From NCBI GenBank assembly GCA_900315805.1, contig ONAN01000002.1, positions 87,701-151,700 on the forward strand: DNA of 64,000 nt, in the 5' to 3' direction. The stretch comes from an uncultured Selenomonadales bacterium. GTDB taxonomy: Bacteria > Bacillota > Negativicutes > Acidaminococcales > Acidaminococcaceae. Shown here in pieces: positions 43,415 to 52,734 of the stretch (position 1 is its first letter; every line of letters begins with the position of its first letter). The position numbers and the translations under genes were made by a program. The notes beneath the pieces were generated by a model, which saw only the letters and a list, made by a program, of their open reading frames with translations, was not told the origin of the DNA and ran no database searches.

Positions 43415-43430
43415 GTGCCGGGAAAGATAC

Positions 43431-43459
43431 TTGCGGAGCAGGGGCGAAAATGCTATTAT
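43431..43459 (+). promoter_or_regulatory. Promoter of murA-mreB
   Basis: TTGCGG (43431-43436), 17 bases, TATTAT (43454-43459), about 105 bases before murA. Confidence 0.55.
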
Positions 43460-43563
43460 AGTATGGATTATTGAAATCATAAAGATATCATGGCGCAGTG
43501 TGCCATGAACACCGAATACAGGTTTTAAGACAACGTACCAAACGGTACACAGGAGGATTCTGA

Positions 43564-44832
43564 GTGGATAAACTGATTGTCAAGGGTGGCAACCGTCTCG
43601 TCGGCACTGTCAAGACCAGCGGAGCGAAAAACGCCGTCCTGCCCATCATAGCCGGTTCCATTCTGGGCGAAACCCCGAGCCATCTGGACGAGATTCCCCA
43701 GCTGGAAGATGTCAAGACGATCTGCGGCGTCCTGGAATATCTGGGCGTCAAGATCGACAGCAGCGAAGATCATGCCCTGACGCTGGACACGCGCCATATC
43801 ACGGCGTACGAAGCTCCCTACGAACTGGTGCACAGCATGCGCGCCTCCTTCGTGGTCATGGGGCCCCTGCTGGCCCGTGTGGGCCATGCCCGCATTTCCC
43901 AGCCCGGCGGCTGCGCCATCGGCAGCCGTCCCATCGACCTGCACCTGAAAGGCTTTGAACTGCTGGGTGCCAAGATCACCCAGGACCACGGCTTCATCGA
44001 AGCCACAGCTCCCAACGGCCTGAAAGGCGCCGACATCTATCTGGACTTCCCCAGCGTGGGTGCCACGGAAAACATCATGATGGCGGCCTGCCTGGCCGAA
44101 GGGACGACGACCCTGGAAAACCCGGCGGAAGAGCCGGAAATCGTCGACCTGGCGAACTACCTGAACCAGATGGGCGCCCATGTGCGCGGCGCCGGAACGG
44201 ATGTCATCCGCATCGAGGGCGTCAAGCACATGCACGGCAGCGACCATACGGTCATTCCGGACCGCATCGAGGCCGGCACCTATATGATCGGCGCGGCCAT
44301 GACCCATGGCGACGTCATTATCGAGAACGTACTGGTGGAACACCAGAAACCACTGCTGGCGAAGCTGCGGGAAGCCGGTGTCACCATCGAGGAGGACATC
44401 GACCGCATCCACGTCACCTGCCCGGGCGAACTGAAAGGCATCAACATCAAGACCATGCCCTATCCCGGTTTCCCGACGGACATGCAGGCCCAGATGATGG
44501 CCATGATGACCATCTGCAAAGGCCGCAGCACGGTCATGGAGACGGTCTTCGAGAACCGCTTCATGCACGTCGTGGAACTGAACCGCATGGGGGCCAATAT
44601 CGAAACGACCGGCGCCCGCGGCGCCTTAATCGAAGGCCCGGCCAAACTGACGGGCTGCGAAGTCAACGCGACGGACCTGCGTGCCGGCGCTGCCATGGTC
44701 CTGGCGGGCCTGGTGGCGGAAGGGACGACGGTCATCGGCAACCTGCACCACATCGACCGCGGTTACGAAAACCTGGTCGGCAAGCTGCAATCCCTGGGTG
44801 CCGACATCCAGCGCATCAAGGTGCAGGAATAA
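43564..44832 (+). CDS. murA: UDP-N-acetylglucosamine 1-carboxyvinyltransferase MurA
   Basis: MurA commits UDP-GlcNAc to peptidoglycan by adding phosphoenolpyruvate. The 422 residues include [20 protein letters not shown] (8-27), the active-site Cys in [12 protein letters not shown] (the fosfomycin target residue) and [13 protein letters not shown] near the C-terminus. The start is GTG 43564 with AGGAGG upstream. It shares a transcript with mreB, joining wall precursor supply to shape control. Confidence 0.96.
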   Translation: MDKLIVKGGNRLVGTVKTSGAKNAVLPIIAGSILGETPSHLDEIPQLEDVKTICGVLEYLGVKIDSSEDHALTLDTRHITAYEAPYELVHSMRASFVVMGPLLARVGHARISQPGGCAIGSRPIDLHLKGFELLGAKITQDHGFIEATAPNGLKGADIYLDFPSVGATENIMMAACLAEGTTTLENPAEEPEIVDLANYLNQMGAHVRGAGTDVIRIEGVKHMHGSDHTVIPDRIEAGTYMIGAAMTHGDVIIENVLVEHQKPLLAKLREAGVTIEEDIDRIHVTCPGELKGINIKTMPYPGFPTDMQAQMMAMMTICKGRSTVMETVFENRFMHVVELNRMGANIETTGARGALIEGPAKLTGCEVNATDLRAGAAMVLAGLVAEGTTVIGNLHHIDRGYENLVGKLQSLGADIQRIKVQE

Positions 44833-44847
44833 GGAAGGAGAAAGATT

Positions 44848-45870
44848 ATGTTTGGCGGATCGACAGACATTGGAATTGATTTGGGGACGGCCAACATCCT
44901 TGTATATGTGAAAGGCAAAGGCATCGTCCTGAACGAGCCCTCCGTCGTGGCGGTGGAAAAGAAGACGAACAAGATCCTGGCCGTAGGCACGGAAGCCCGG
45001 GAAATGCTGGGCCGCACGCCCCATGGCATCGTGGCGGTACGCCCCCTGCGGGACGGCGTCATCGCCAATTACACCATTACCCAGAAAATGCTGGAATACC
45101 TGATCCATAAAGTGGCGGGGAAGAGCTTCTTCTTCCGTCCCCGTGTCATGACCTGCATCCCGGTCAACATCACGTCCGTGGAAAAACGCGCCGTGCTGGA
45201 AGCGACCATCCAGGCCGGCGTATCCAAAACGTACCTCATTGAGGAGCCGCTGGCGGCTGCCCTGGGAGCCGGTCTCGACATCATGGTGCCGTCCGGCAAG
45301 ATGGTCGTCGACATCGGCGGCGGCACGACGGATATCGCCATCCTGAGCCTGGGTGGCGTCGTGGATTCCGATTCCGTACGCATCGGCGGCGATAAATTTG
45401 ACGAAGCCATCGTGCGCTACATCAAGAAGGAATACAACTGCCTCATCGGCGAGACCCTGGCCGAAAAGATCAAGGTCGAAATCGGCAATGTGGATCCCAA
45501 TGCGGAAGACAAGCAGATGGATCTGACGGCGCAGAATACGGTGAACGGCATGCCGGTGCAGCTGACCGTTTCGTCGAAAGATGTCCGCGAGGCCCTGTCG
45601 GAATCGCTGGACAGCCTCTTCGGGCGCATCCGCTCCGTACTGGAAAAATGCCCGCCCGAACTGTCGGCGGATATCGTGGCCAACGGCATCTGCCTGACCG
45701 GCGGCGGCGCGCTGCTGGGCGGCCTGGCCCACATGCTGAGCGAAAACACGGGCATCAAGGTCATTGTGGCGGAAAACCCGCTGGACTGCGTGGCAGTCGG
45801 CACAGGCAAGGCACTGGAGAACCTGGACAAGCTGCGCCCCGGCACGGTGTTCAGCAACGCCATGTTCTGA
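44848..45870 (+). CDS. mreB: Rod-shape protein MreB family
   Basis: This actin-like protein guides cell-wall synthesis. The 340 residues contain DIGIDLGTANILVYVKGKGI (phosphate 1), the interdomain RAVLEATIQAG, VDIGGGTTDIAILSLGG (phosphate 2) and CLTGGGALLGGLA (adenosine motif). No mreC or mreD follows directly. An Mbl-type paralogue assignment is possible. ATG 44848 follows AAGGAGAAAG. Confidence 0.94.
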   Translation: MFGGSTDIGIDLGTANILVYVKGKGIVLNEPSVVAVEKKTNKILAVGTEAREMLGRTPHGIVAVRPLRDGVIANYTITQKMLEYLIHKVAGKSFFFRPRVMTCIPVNITSVEKRAVLEATIQAGVSKTYLIEEPLAAALGAGLDIMVPSGKMVVDIGGGTTDIAILSLGGVVDSDSVRIGGDKFDEAIVRYIKKEYNCLIGETLAEKIKVEIGNVDPNAEDKQMDLTAQNTVNGMPVQLTVSSKDVREALSESLDSLFGRIRSVLEKCPPELSADIVANGICLTGGGALLGGLAHMLSENTGIKVIVAENPLDCVAVGTGKALENLDKLRPGTVFSNAMF

Positions 45871-45920
45871 TACCGCCCCGGCCCGCGGGCTGGACGGTAC
45901 AACGAGAGTCAATTTCATGG

Positions 45921-45960
45921 ACGGCCGGAAAGGGCGTATAGCCTGTTTCCCGGCCGTTTT
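45921..45960 (+). terminator. Terminator after mreB
   Basis: ACGGCCGG pairs with CCGGCCGT around a 21-base loop, then TTT. Moderate strength because of the long loop. Confidence 0.5.
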
Positions 45961-45990
45961 CCCATTTTCCGGAAAGAAGGTACCGATTTG

Positions 45991-47385
45991 ATGAAAGGAA
46001 ACGTTACAGGGCGTCTGGCAGGCCTGCTGGGTGCCCTTCTGCTGCTGGTGCAGACGTCGGCCCAGGCGGCCGTCACGAACATGCGGGTCAGCACGAGCCC
46101 GACGAAGGTCCGCGTCGTGCTGGACCTGGATGCGCCGGTGCAGTATAAGGAGACGGTGGACGGAACGGTCCTCCGCCTCGATCTGGACACGAAGACGGCG
46201 AAGAAGTTCACCCAGAAACCGAAAGACCCGGCGGTCCGTCAGATCGAGGTGACGCCGCAGGGGAAAAATGCCAGCCGCCTGCAGGTGACGCTGGCCAAGG
46301 AAGGGCAGCACCGCGTCCTGATGCTGAAGAAGCCCGACCGCCTGGTCCTGGACCTGTACCGCATCCAGATCATCCGGCAGACCAGGGATCTGGGCAACGG
46401 CCTGCAGTACGCCTACTGGCAGGACGACATGAACGGGAAGGTCGTGCGCCTGTACGCCCTGACCCTGGCCCCGGGCAGCGGGTACTACGTGAAGCCTTTC
46501 TCCGCGGCCCTCGACCACAACGGGCGGGGACGGCTGGCACGGGCGGCTTCCGTGACGGGAGCCCGGGCCGTCATCAATGCCTGCTATTTCGACACGGACG
46601 GCTGGGTCATCGGCAACTGCAAATGGAACGGCACTTTCTTCGGCGGCGACGATACGCCCCGCAGCGCCCTGGTCATGGACAAGACGGGCCGGTACAGCGT
46701 CCTGCAGGACCTGTCCTATAAAGGCACGGTGGAACTGCCGGACGGCCGGGATTTGTTCATCTCCGGCGTCAACCGCCAGCGCCTGGCCCAGGACCTGATT
46801 GTCTACAACGGCCAGTACGGCCGTTCGACGGGCACGAATGAATTCGGCCGCGAGGTCAAGGTGAAGGATGGCCGCGTGACCGCCGTGTCTACCAAGGGCA
46901 GCATGCCGCTGGACGCGGATTCCCTCGTGTTGTCGGGCCACGGCGCCAATGCCGACGCCTTGGCGAAAGTACGCGTCGGCGACAAGCTGGAAATCGAACA
47001 GACGCTGGGCAGCCATACGGCGGACCTGATGCAGATGGTCGTCGGGGCCGGTCCTTCCCTGGTGGAAAACGGGACCATCAACGTCCGGTCCTCCCAGGAG
47101 CAGATGGCGGGGGACATCGCCAACGGCCGCGCGCCCCGGACGGGTGCCGGCGTCAAGGCGGACGGTTCCCTCCTCCTCATGGTCGTGGACGGCCGCAGCC
47201 AATATTCCGCCGGCATGACCCTGAAGGAATTCGCCTGGTACCTGCGCCGCTTCGGTGCCGTGCAGGCCGTCAACTTCGACGGCGGCGGGTCTTCGGAAAT
47301 GGTCGTGGACGGCCAGATCAAGAACCGTCCTTCCGACGGGTCCGAACGGCCGGTCAGCATCGCCCTCGGCGTGTTCCGCAAGTGA
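45991..47385 (+). CDS. Phosphodiester glycosidase family (NAGPA-like) protein
   Basis: This is a secreted protein of 464 residues. A signal peptide covers about 1-26. An N-terminal beta-rich AMIN-like domain (about 28-120: VRVVLDLDAPVQYKE, RLVLDLYR) often binds peptidoglycan or the envelope. The C-terminal domain is NAGPA-type (about 150-464): NACYFDTDGWVIGN, APRTGAGVKADGSLLLMVVDGR and NFDGGGSSEMVVDG. It probably removes GlcNAc-1-phosphate-type or related phosphodiester-linked sugars from a glycan. I chose ATG 45991 over the adjacent TTG. Confidence 0.82.
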   Translation: MKGNVTGRLAGLLGALLLLVQTSAQAAVTNMRVSTSPTKVRVVLDLDAPVQYKETVDGTVLRLDLDTKTAKKFTQKPKDPAVRQIEVTPQGKNASRLQVTLAKEGQHRVLMLKKPDRLVLDLYRIQIIRQTRDLGNGLQYAYWQDDMNGKVVRLYALTLAPGSGYYVKPFSAALDHNGRGRLARAASVTGARAVINACYFDTDGWVIGNCKWNGTFFGGDDTPRSALVMDKTGRYSVLQDLSYKGTVELPDGRDLFISGVNRQRLAQDLIVYNGQYGRSTGTNEFGREVKVKDGRVTAVSTKGSMPLDADSLVLSGHGANADALAKVRVGDKLEIEQTLGSHTADLMQMVVGAGPSLVENGTINVRSSQEQMAGDIANGRAPRTGAGVKADGSLLLMVVDGRSQYSAGMTLKEFAWYLRRFGAVQAVNFDGGGSSEMVVDGQIKNRPSDGSERPVSIALGVFRK

Positions 47386-47571
47386 GCAGGGCCGAAAGTT
47401 TTCAATCGCCACAAAAAATTGACACAATAATACCTTGTCCCGGTGTATAATATTACAATAGGCATAGTGTATATCCGGTTCGCCGTCAGCGGCGGAACGG
47501 TACGAAATTTGATTGTCGGTACGGGACCTGCTTCTTCCCGAAGCCGGTCCGCAAAGAGAGGAGGGATCGTT

Positions 47572-47880
47572 ATGCGCAGACCGTTACACTGGAAGTATAT
47601 CGTGGCAGCCGCTGTTGCCGTCGCGGCTTTCGGCGTCTATTCGTTTGCGTTTGCGGCGGGTGTGGCCCAGAAAAGCACGCTCAACGGCGTCGTCCAGGCG
47701 GACGGCCTCGTCAAGGTGGGACAGAGCGTCCGGCAGGGCGATGTGCTCGTGAAGGTGAAGACCATCATGGGGGCGTCCCCGGCGGCGCGCGCCACGGTGA
47801 CCGGCACGGTGAAGACCGTCTATGTGACCGCCGGACAGCAGATCTCGGGCGGCCAGACCGTAGCGGAAATTGAACCTTGA
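47572..47880 (+). CDS. Membrane-anchored lipoyl/biotinyl-like mini-protein without acceptor Lys
   Basis: The 102-residue protein has a basic start, one hydrophobic segment (about 10-28) and then a barrel-sandwich domain. It reads GLVKVGQSVRQGDVLVKVKT and ATVTGTVKTVYVTAGQQISGGQTVAEIEP, the two halves of a lipoyl/biotinyl fold. In place of the EAMKM turn it has GASPAARATV, so it cannot carry biotin or lipoate. Such domains also occur in efflux adaptors and M23-linked proteins. Function unknown. ATG 47572 follows GAGGAGGGATC. Confidence 0.7.
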   Translation: MRRPLHWKYIVAAAVAVAAFGVYSFAFAAGVAQKSTLNGVVQADGLVKVGQSVRQGDVLVKVKTIMGASPAARATVTGTVKTVYVTAGQQISGGQTVAEIEP

Positions 47881-47914
47881 GCCGGTTTCCGGCATCGTTG
47901 TTGGAGAGAGACAA

Positions 47915-49705
47915 GTGAGACATTTCATGTGGAAAACACTCTGCAGCCTCGGCCTGGCCCTGGTGCTCCTGACGGGCGGACAGGCATCGGCACGCACGCC
48001 GATCCTGCCGGTCGAACAGCTCCAGGCCGGGATGACGGGCTATGCGAAAACAGTCGTCTCGGGGGACACCATCGAAACGTTCCCCGTGGAAGTGCTGGGC
48101 GTGACGGGCAATGACACCCAGGGGTACCAGATCCTGATCCGGGCCGGCGGCGATGTCATTGAACGCAGCGGCGGCATTTCCCAGGGCATGAGCGGCAGCC
48201 CGGTCTATATCAACGGGCGCCTGGCGGGAGCCGTGGCCTTCGGCAAGGCCTTCAACGACCCGCACTACTGCTTCCTGCAGCCCATCGAGACCATGCTCCG
48301 CATGCTCAATCCCGTCGTGCCGCGCCGCGGCCTTCCGTCTTCCCTGCCTGCTTCCAAGGCGGAAGCGAAGAGCCTCCCGGCGGGTACGCAGCTGATGGCG
48401 GGCGGTTTTGCGCCGCTGGCCCTGGACAAGCTGAACCGCGACCTGGGCACCAGCGGCCTGACGGCTTTCGACGCCGGCGCTTCCGGCAGTCCACGGCCTA
48501 TCGGGGACCTGGAGCCGGGCAGCGCCGTCGGCGTCGCCCTCATGACAGGCGACCTGACCCTGGGAGCCATCGGCACCGTCACCTGGACGGACGAACAGGG
48601 CCGGGTACTTGCCTTCGGGCATCCTTTTTTGCAGCGTGGCGACGCGGACTTCTTCCTGACGAAGGCCTGGATCCTGACGTCCCTGCCGAACATCCAGACG
48701 TCCTACAAGGTCGGCACGGTCGGTGAATCCGTCGGCACGGTCACGCAGGACCGCAGCGCCGGCGTGGCCGGCAAGATCGGCCCGCTGCCCGCGTCCATCC
48801 CTGTCTTCGTGCAGGCTACGGACATGGACCGTTCGGAAAACGGCAGCGCCCGCGTGCAGGTCGTCGATGATCCGCAGCTCGCGCCGGACCTGATTTCGGC
48901 GGCCGTCACCAGTACGGCGGCCCAGGTGGCCGATACGGCGGCAGGCGGTTCGGGCCGCGTCGAATTCGACGTCCAGGCGTCCGACAGTCAGGACAAGCCC
49001 CTGCGCATCGTGCGGCAGAACATGTTCTACAGCACGGACAAGCTGCTGGACACCCTGCCGGAAGAGCTGCAGGAGTCCCTCAACGTCCTGATGCGCAACA
49101 AACTGGAAAATGTGAATATCCGCAGCGTCGACGTCAAAGTGGACATGAGTACGGAAAGCCTCGTGGCCGATGTACAGTCCGCGTCGGTCCGGGAAAAACA
49201 CCCGCAGGCCGGCGACACCATCCACATCGACGTGGTCCTGAAACCGTACCGCAGCGGCGATATGGTGCGCACGGTGGAATATAAGCTGCCGGAAGACGCG
49301 GAAGGTACCATCCGGCTGCGTGTCAGCGGCGGCGCCGCCATGAACTGGATCCAGGAACTGATCCGGAACCAGAAGGAATCGGGCGTCCCCGTGACGGACG
49401 GCAAAGAGGACGGCGGCTCCGGCAAGGATAAGGACAAGGACAAGCAGAAACAGGAAGAAGAAAAGAAGCGCAAGATCCGTCTCCGCGACTATGTGCGCGA
49501 AGTCAACAAGGCCGTCCGCAACAACGACATCATCGTCGAATACGCCGTACGGGGCGGAGCGCCCCAGGCTGCGGGCGACGAGGCGGAACAGGCCACGGGC
49601 CTGACGGCCATGCTGGCCGGCGGTCCCCACCGCCAGGTGACGCCTGTCGACTACATCGTCGACGGGGAAACGACGGTCTCTGTGAAAGTGAAGGCCGCCG
49701 ATTGA
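47915..49705 (+). CDS. SpoIVB-type S55 peptidase-domain protein with swapped motif order
   Basis: The 596-residue exported protein has a signal peptide (about 1-26). Residues 28-130 match the Ser-containing half of S55 peptidases (TVVSGDTIETFPVEVLG, GGISQGMSGSPVYINGRLAGAV). Residues 205-290 match the His-containing half (GAIGTVTWTDEQGRVLAFGHPF, VGTVGESVGTV). In Bacillus SpoIVB these halves occur in the opposite order. The C-terminus is beta-rich with a Lys/Glu linker (about 495-515). A sporulation role is not implied; envelope proteolysis is plausible. The start is GTG 47915, with GGAGAG six bases upstream. Confidence 0.78.
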   Translation: MRHFMWKTLCSLGLALVLLTGGQASARTPILPVEQLQAGMTGYAKTVVSGDTIETFPVEVLGVTGNDTQGYQILIRAGGDVIERSGGISQGMSGSPVYINGRLAGAVAFGKAFNDPHYCFLQPIETMLRMLNPVVPRRGLPSSLPASKAEAKSLPAGTQLMAGGFAPLALDKLNRDLGTSGLTAFDAGASGSPRPIGDLEPGSAVGVALMTGDLTLGAIGTVTWTDEQGRVLAFGHPFLQRGDADFFLTKAWILTSLPNIQTSYKVGTVGESVGTVTQDRSAGVAGKIGPLPASIPVFVQATDMDRSENGSARVQVVDDPQLAPDLISAAVTSTAAQVADTAAGGSGRVEFDVQASDSQDKPLRIVRQNMFYSTDKLLDTLPEELQESLNVLMRNKLENVNIRSVDVKVDMSTESLVADVQSASVREKHPQAGDTIHIDVVLKPYRSGDMVRTVEYKLPEDAEGTIRLRVSGGAAMNWIQELIRNQKESGVPVTDGKEDGGSGKDKDKDKQKQEEEKKRKIRLRDYVREVNKAVRNNDIIVEYAVRGGAPQAAGDEAEQATGLTAMLAGGPHRQVTPVDYIVDGETTVSVKVKAAD

Positions 49706-49712
49706 AAAAAGG

Positions 49713-49740
49713 TGTAAATCCTCCAGGTTTGTGCTATACT
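49713..49740 (+). promoter_or_regulatory. Promoter of the mla operon
   Basis: An extended -10 (TGCTATACT, TATACT at 49735-49740) with TGTAAA (49713-49718) 16 bases upstream. A palindrome follows within 12 bases. Confidence 0.5.
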
Positions 49741-49751
49741 AAGTATATTAA

Positions 49752-49767
49752 TTAATCGTTCGATTAA
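49752..49767 (+). promoter_or_regulatory. Palindromic operator candidate before mlaE
   Basis: TTAATCG-TT-CGATTAA is a perfect 7-base inverted repeat just after the -10 box, where a bound repressor would block initiation. TetR-family sites look like this, but no such regulator is encoded in this window. Confidence 0.5.
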
Positions 49768-49822
49768 ATTTTAAGGCGCCGGAAAGGGCGCAAAAAATGT
49801 ACGGAAGGAAAGGAGGGGGAGC

Positions 49823-50602
49823 ATGCTGCAGGAGTTGTGTGCCTTCGTCGGCCGCCGCATGTTTGCTTTTGCCCGTGCGACCGGCGGCATGATGAACCTG
49901 TTCCTGGATACCCTGTCCAAGATGCGGGCCGTCGACCTGAAGGAGACGGTGCGCCAGATGGCCATGCTGGGGGCGGATTCCCTGCCCATCGTCCTCCTGA
50001 CGATGCTTTGTACGGGCATGGTCTTTTCCGTGCAGACAGCCAAGGAATTCGTCGTGCTGGGCGCTTCGAACACGGTCGGCGGCATCGTGGCCATCGCCAT
50101 GGGCCGTGAACTGGTGCCGGTCCTGGCCGGCGTCGTCGTGGCAGGCCGCATCGGTGCCGCCATCGCGGCGGAACTGGGGACCATGAAGGTCACGGAACAA
50201 ATCGACGCCCTGCGCGTCATGGCGACGAGTCCCGTGCGCTATCTGGTGTGCCCGCGCGTCCTGGCCATCGCCCTCATGATGCCCGTGCTGGTCGTCTTCG
50301 GCAACTTCGTCGGCAATGCCGGCGGGTACCTGGTGGCCCATTATTACGCGGACATCAGTTCCTTTACGTATCTGAACTCGATCAAGATGCTGTCCGAACC
50401 CTTCGATATTTTCGGCGGCATGATCAAAGGCGCCGTGTTCGGCGTCATCATCAGCATCGTGGGCTGCTACAAAGGGCTGCACGCGCGGCAGGGTGCCGAA
50501 GGCGTCGGCCTGGCGACGACGGCTTCCGTCGTGCTGTCCATCATCCTGATCTTCATCACGGACTATTTCATGACCGTCCTCATGTGGGCGGCCGATATCT
50601 GA
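49823..50602 (+). CDS. mlaE: MlaE-type lipid transport permease
   Basis: MlaE is the permease of the Mla phospholipid ABC system. The 259-residue protein has an amphipathic start and five or six membrane segments. Family motifs are AKEFVVLGASNTVGGIVAIAMGRELVPVLAG (about 73-103) and AAELGTMKVTEQIDALRVMATSP. ATG 49823 follows AAAGGAGGGGG. mlaF and mlaD follow directly. Confidence 0.94.
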   Translation: MLQELCAFVGRRMFAFARATGGMMNLFLDTLSKMRAVDLKETVRQMAMLGADSLPIVLLTMLCTGMVFSVQTAKEFVVLGASNTVGGIVAIAMGRELVPVLAGVVVAGRIGAAIAAELGTMKVTEQIDALRVMATSPVRYLVCPRVLAIALMMPVLVVFGNFVGNAGGYLVAHYYADISSFTYLNSIKMLSEPFDIFGGMIKGAVFGVIISIVGCYKGLHARQGAEGVGLATTASVVLSIILIFITDYFMTVLMWAADI

Positions 50603-50621
50603 TTGGATTGAGTGAGGCATT

Positions 50622-51380
50622 ATGGCGATATCCGAAATATCCCTGCAGAACCTGCAGGTTTCCTTCGGGGAGAAACAGGTCCTGAAAGGCGTCAATCTCG
50701 AAGTCGTACCCGGGGAAACGATGGCCATCATCGGGCCCTCCGGTACGGGCAAGAGTACGATCCTGAAGGTGCTGACGGGTCTTCTGGAACCGACAGGCGG
50801 GCGTGTCTTCATCGAAGGGCACGAAGTAACCCACCTGAACGAGGACCAATGGAACGGGATCCGCAAAAATGTGGGCATGGTGTTCCAGTATTCGGCCCTC
50901 TTCGATTTCCTCGACGTCGGGGAGAACGTGGCCTTCGGGCTGCGCCAGCATTTCCGGCTTTCGGAGGACGAAATCAGGAAACGCGTCGACACGCTGCTGC
51001 AGGACGTGGGAATGCTCGATGCGAAGAACATGTTCCCGGCGGAACTTTCGGGCGGCATGAAGAAGCGTGTGAGCCTGGCCAGGGCCCTGGCCTTCCGGCC
51101 GCGCATCGTGCTCTACGACGAACCGACGGCGGGCCTGGATCCGTTGCGGACCATGAGCATCAGCCATCTGATCCGGGAAACGCAGCAGAAATATAAGATT
51201 ACATCCATTCTGGTGACGCACGACATGGAATCGGTCTACGCGGCGGCCGACAGGGTCGCCATGCTGAACGAGGGGCGCATTGCGGCCGTGGGTACGCCGG
51301 AAGAATTCAGGAACTCGCCGGATCCCCTGATCCGGGGCTTTATCACAGGCGAAGATCCGGAAGGAGCTTTGATACGATGA
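50622..51380 (+). CDS. mlaF: MlaF-type ATP-binding protein
   Basis: This ATPase powers MlaE. The 252 residues show Walker A GPSGTGKST (about 39-47), the Q-loop VGMVFQYSALFDFLDVGENVAFGL, signature LSGGMKKRVSLARAL (about 143-157), Walker B IVLYDEPTAGLDP and the H-loop VTHD. Its stop overlaps the mlaD start by four bases (ATGA). Confidence 0.95.
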   Translation: MAISEISLQNLQVSFGEKQVLKGVNLEVVPGETMAIIGPSGTGKSTILKVLTGLLEPTGGRVFIEGHEVTHLNEDQWNGIRKNVGMVFQYSALFDFLDVGENVAFGLRQHFRLSEDEIRKRVDTLLQDVGMLDAKNMFPAELSGGMKKRVSLARALAFRPRIVLYDEPTAGLDPLRTMSISHLIRETQQKYKITSILVTHDMESVYAAADRVAMLNEGRIAAVGTPEEFRNSPDPLIRGFITGEDPEGALIR

Positions 51381-52660
51381 AATCGATGAGTGAAGCGAAA
51401 GTGGGGGCTCTGACCCTGGGGGGCGCCGTCATCCTGGCGGCCATGATCAGTTTCCTCGGGGCGTTCAACCTCTTCGACAGGGGCTATGACCTGCACGTGA
51501 CCTATCCGTCCGTCAACGGCCTGCTCCAGGGCGGGCAGGTGCGCTATGCCGGCGTGCCAGTGGGCACGGTCAAGGACATGAAGGTCGACGGCAGCCACAT
51601 CGTCGTCACGATGCACGTTAAGAAGGACGTGCAGATTCCCATGGATTCGAAGTTTTCCATCGGGTCTGACGGCGTCATGGGGGAAAAATATGTGACCATC
51701 ACCCCGCCGGAACGGGCCAGCGGCGTCTACATCAAGCCGGACTCGAACCTGACCGGTACGCCCGGCGGCGGCCTGGATGAATTCCTGAATTCGTCCGACA
51801 AGGTCATGGAAAAGGTCGAAGGCGTGGCAGACGCCTTCAACAACATTTTCGGCGACAAGGCAGTGCAGCAGTCCATGCGCGAAGGCTTTATCGCCATGGG
51901 TGACATCAGCAAGAACCTGAACCGGTTCACGAAGGTCATGGCGGATTCGGCCGAGGCCAACCAGGACGAAATCCGGAACATGGTGGCCCAGCTCAACCAG
52001 ATGTCCGTCCGCCTGAACGCGACGACGGCCCATGTGGAGAGCATCATGAACGGCGTGGACAACAACGGCGCCACGGGCCGCCAGGTGGCCGTCATGGCGC
52101 AGAACCTGGCCGCCACGAGCCAGCACGTCGAAGAAGTGACGAACATGCTGGCCGAAGTGGCTCGGGATCCGCAGACGAAGAAGGATATCCAGGAAACGCT
52201 GCATAACACGCGCAGCGTCACGGCCCGTGCCAACAAGGCCCTGGCCTTCATGGACAAGGTGGAATTCCACGGCAAGGCCGATGTCCTGCACAGCATGGAT
52301 GAAGACCAGTGGCGCGGCAATGTGGGCCTGCGCTTTGAAAAGGCCGGCAAAGGCACGTACCTGTATGCCGGCGCGGCCGGATTGGGCGACGACGCGAAAC
52401 TCGACCTGTACGGCGGCAAAAAGTTCCGCCGTTTCGATGTGAGCGCCGGCTCCATGATGGGCCACGAAGGCGTGGGACTCGGCTTCGACGTGAACCGCGA
52501 CTTCCATATCTATTCCCAGTTCTATGACTGGGACGACCTGAAGATCCGTCTCGGCGGCGAGTACCAGTTCAAACCGGATCTCTACCTGACCCTGGAAAGC
52601 CTGGATGTACGCAACGGGGACAAGGGCGACCTGTACCTGGGCGTGCGGACTTACTTTTGA
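51377..52660 (+). CDS. mlaD: MlaD (MCE domain) with long helical region and barrel-like C-terminus
   Basis: MlaD is the lipid-binding MCE subunit. The 427-residue protein has an N-terminal anchor (about 11-32), an MCE domain (about 35-120: LLQGGQVRYAGVPVGTVKDMKV, DGVMGEKYVTI) and a long helical stretch (about 125-290). The last 130 residues alternate in the manner of membrane beta-strands and end YLGVRTYF with a terminal Phe. E. coli MlaD is under 200 residues. From memory, a barrel-tethered MlaD bridging both membranes has been described in Veillonella, and this looks like the same architecture. No MlaA, MlaB or MlaC gene is nearby. Confidence 0.9.
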   Translation: MKSMSEAKVGALTLGGAVILAAMISFLGAFNLFDRGYDLHVTYPSVNGLLQGGQVRYAGVPVGTVKDMKVDGSHIVVTMHVKKDVQIPMDSKFSIGSDGVMGEKYVTITPPERASGVYIKPDSNLTGTPGGGLDEFLNSSDKVMEKVEGVADAFNNIFGDKAVQQSMREGFIAMGDISKNLNRFTKVMADSAEANQDEIRNMVAQLNQMSVRLNATTAHVESIMNGVDNNGATGRQVAVMAQNLAATSQHVEEVTNMLAEVARDPQTKKDIQETLHNTRSVTARANKALAFMDKVEFHGKADVLHSMDEDQWRGNVGLRFEKAGKGTYLYAGAAGLGDDAKLDLYGGKKFRRFDVSAGSMMGHEGVGLGFDVNRDFHIYSQFYDWDDLKIRLGGEYQFKPDLYLTLESLDVRNGDKGDLYLGVRTYF

Positions 52661-52698
52661 CACATTTCTGAGATATAAATCTGACACAGTAAGTTTAC

Positions 52699-52728
52699 TT
52701 GACATTCAAAGAAAAATGTTTATATAAT
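52699..52728 (+). promoter_or_regulatory. Promoter of tolC
   Basis: Consensus TTGACA (52699-52704) and TATAAT (52723-52728) with an 18-base spacer, so tolC has its own strong promoter apart from mla. Confidence 0.75.
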
Positions 52729-52734
52729 TAATTA

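Noticed and set aside
44626..47427. Long minus-strand open frame opposite murA, mreB and the glycosidase-like gene
   Set aside because: Antisense shadow of recognised genes caused by high GC content; no ribosome site or motif.
47410..47460. TTGACA and TATAAT near 47418-47452 as a promoter for the lipoyl-like gene
   Set aside because: The spacer is about 21 bases, too long for a normal sigma-A promoter, so it was not listed.
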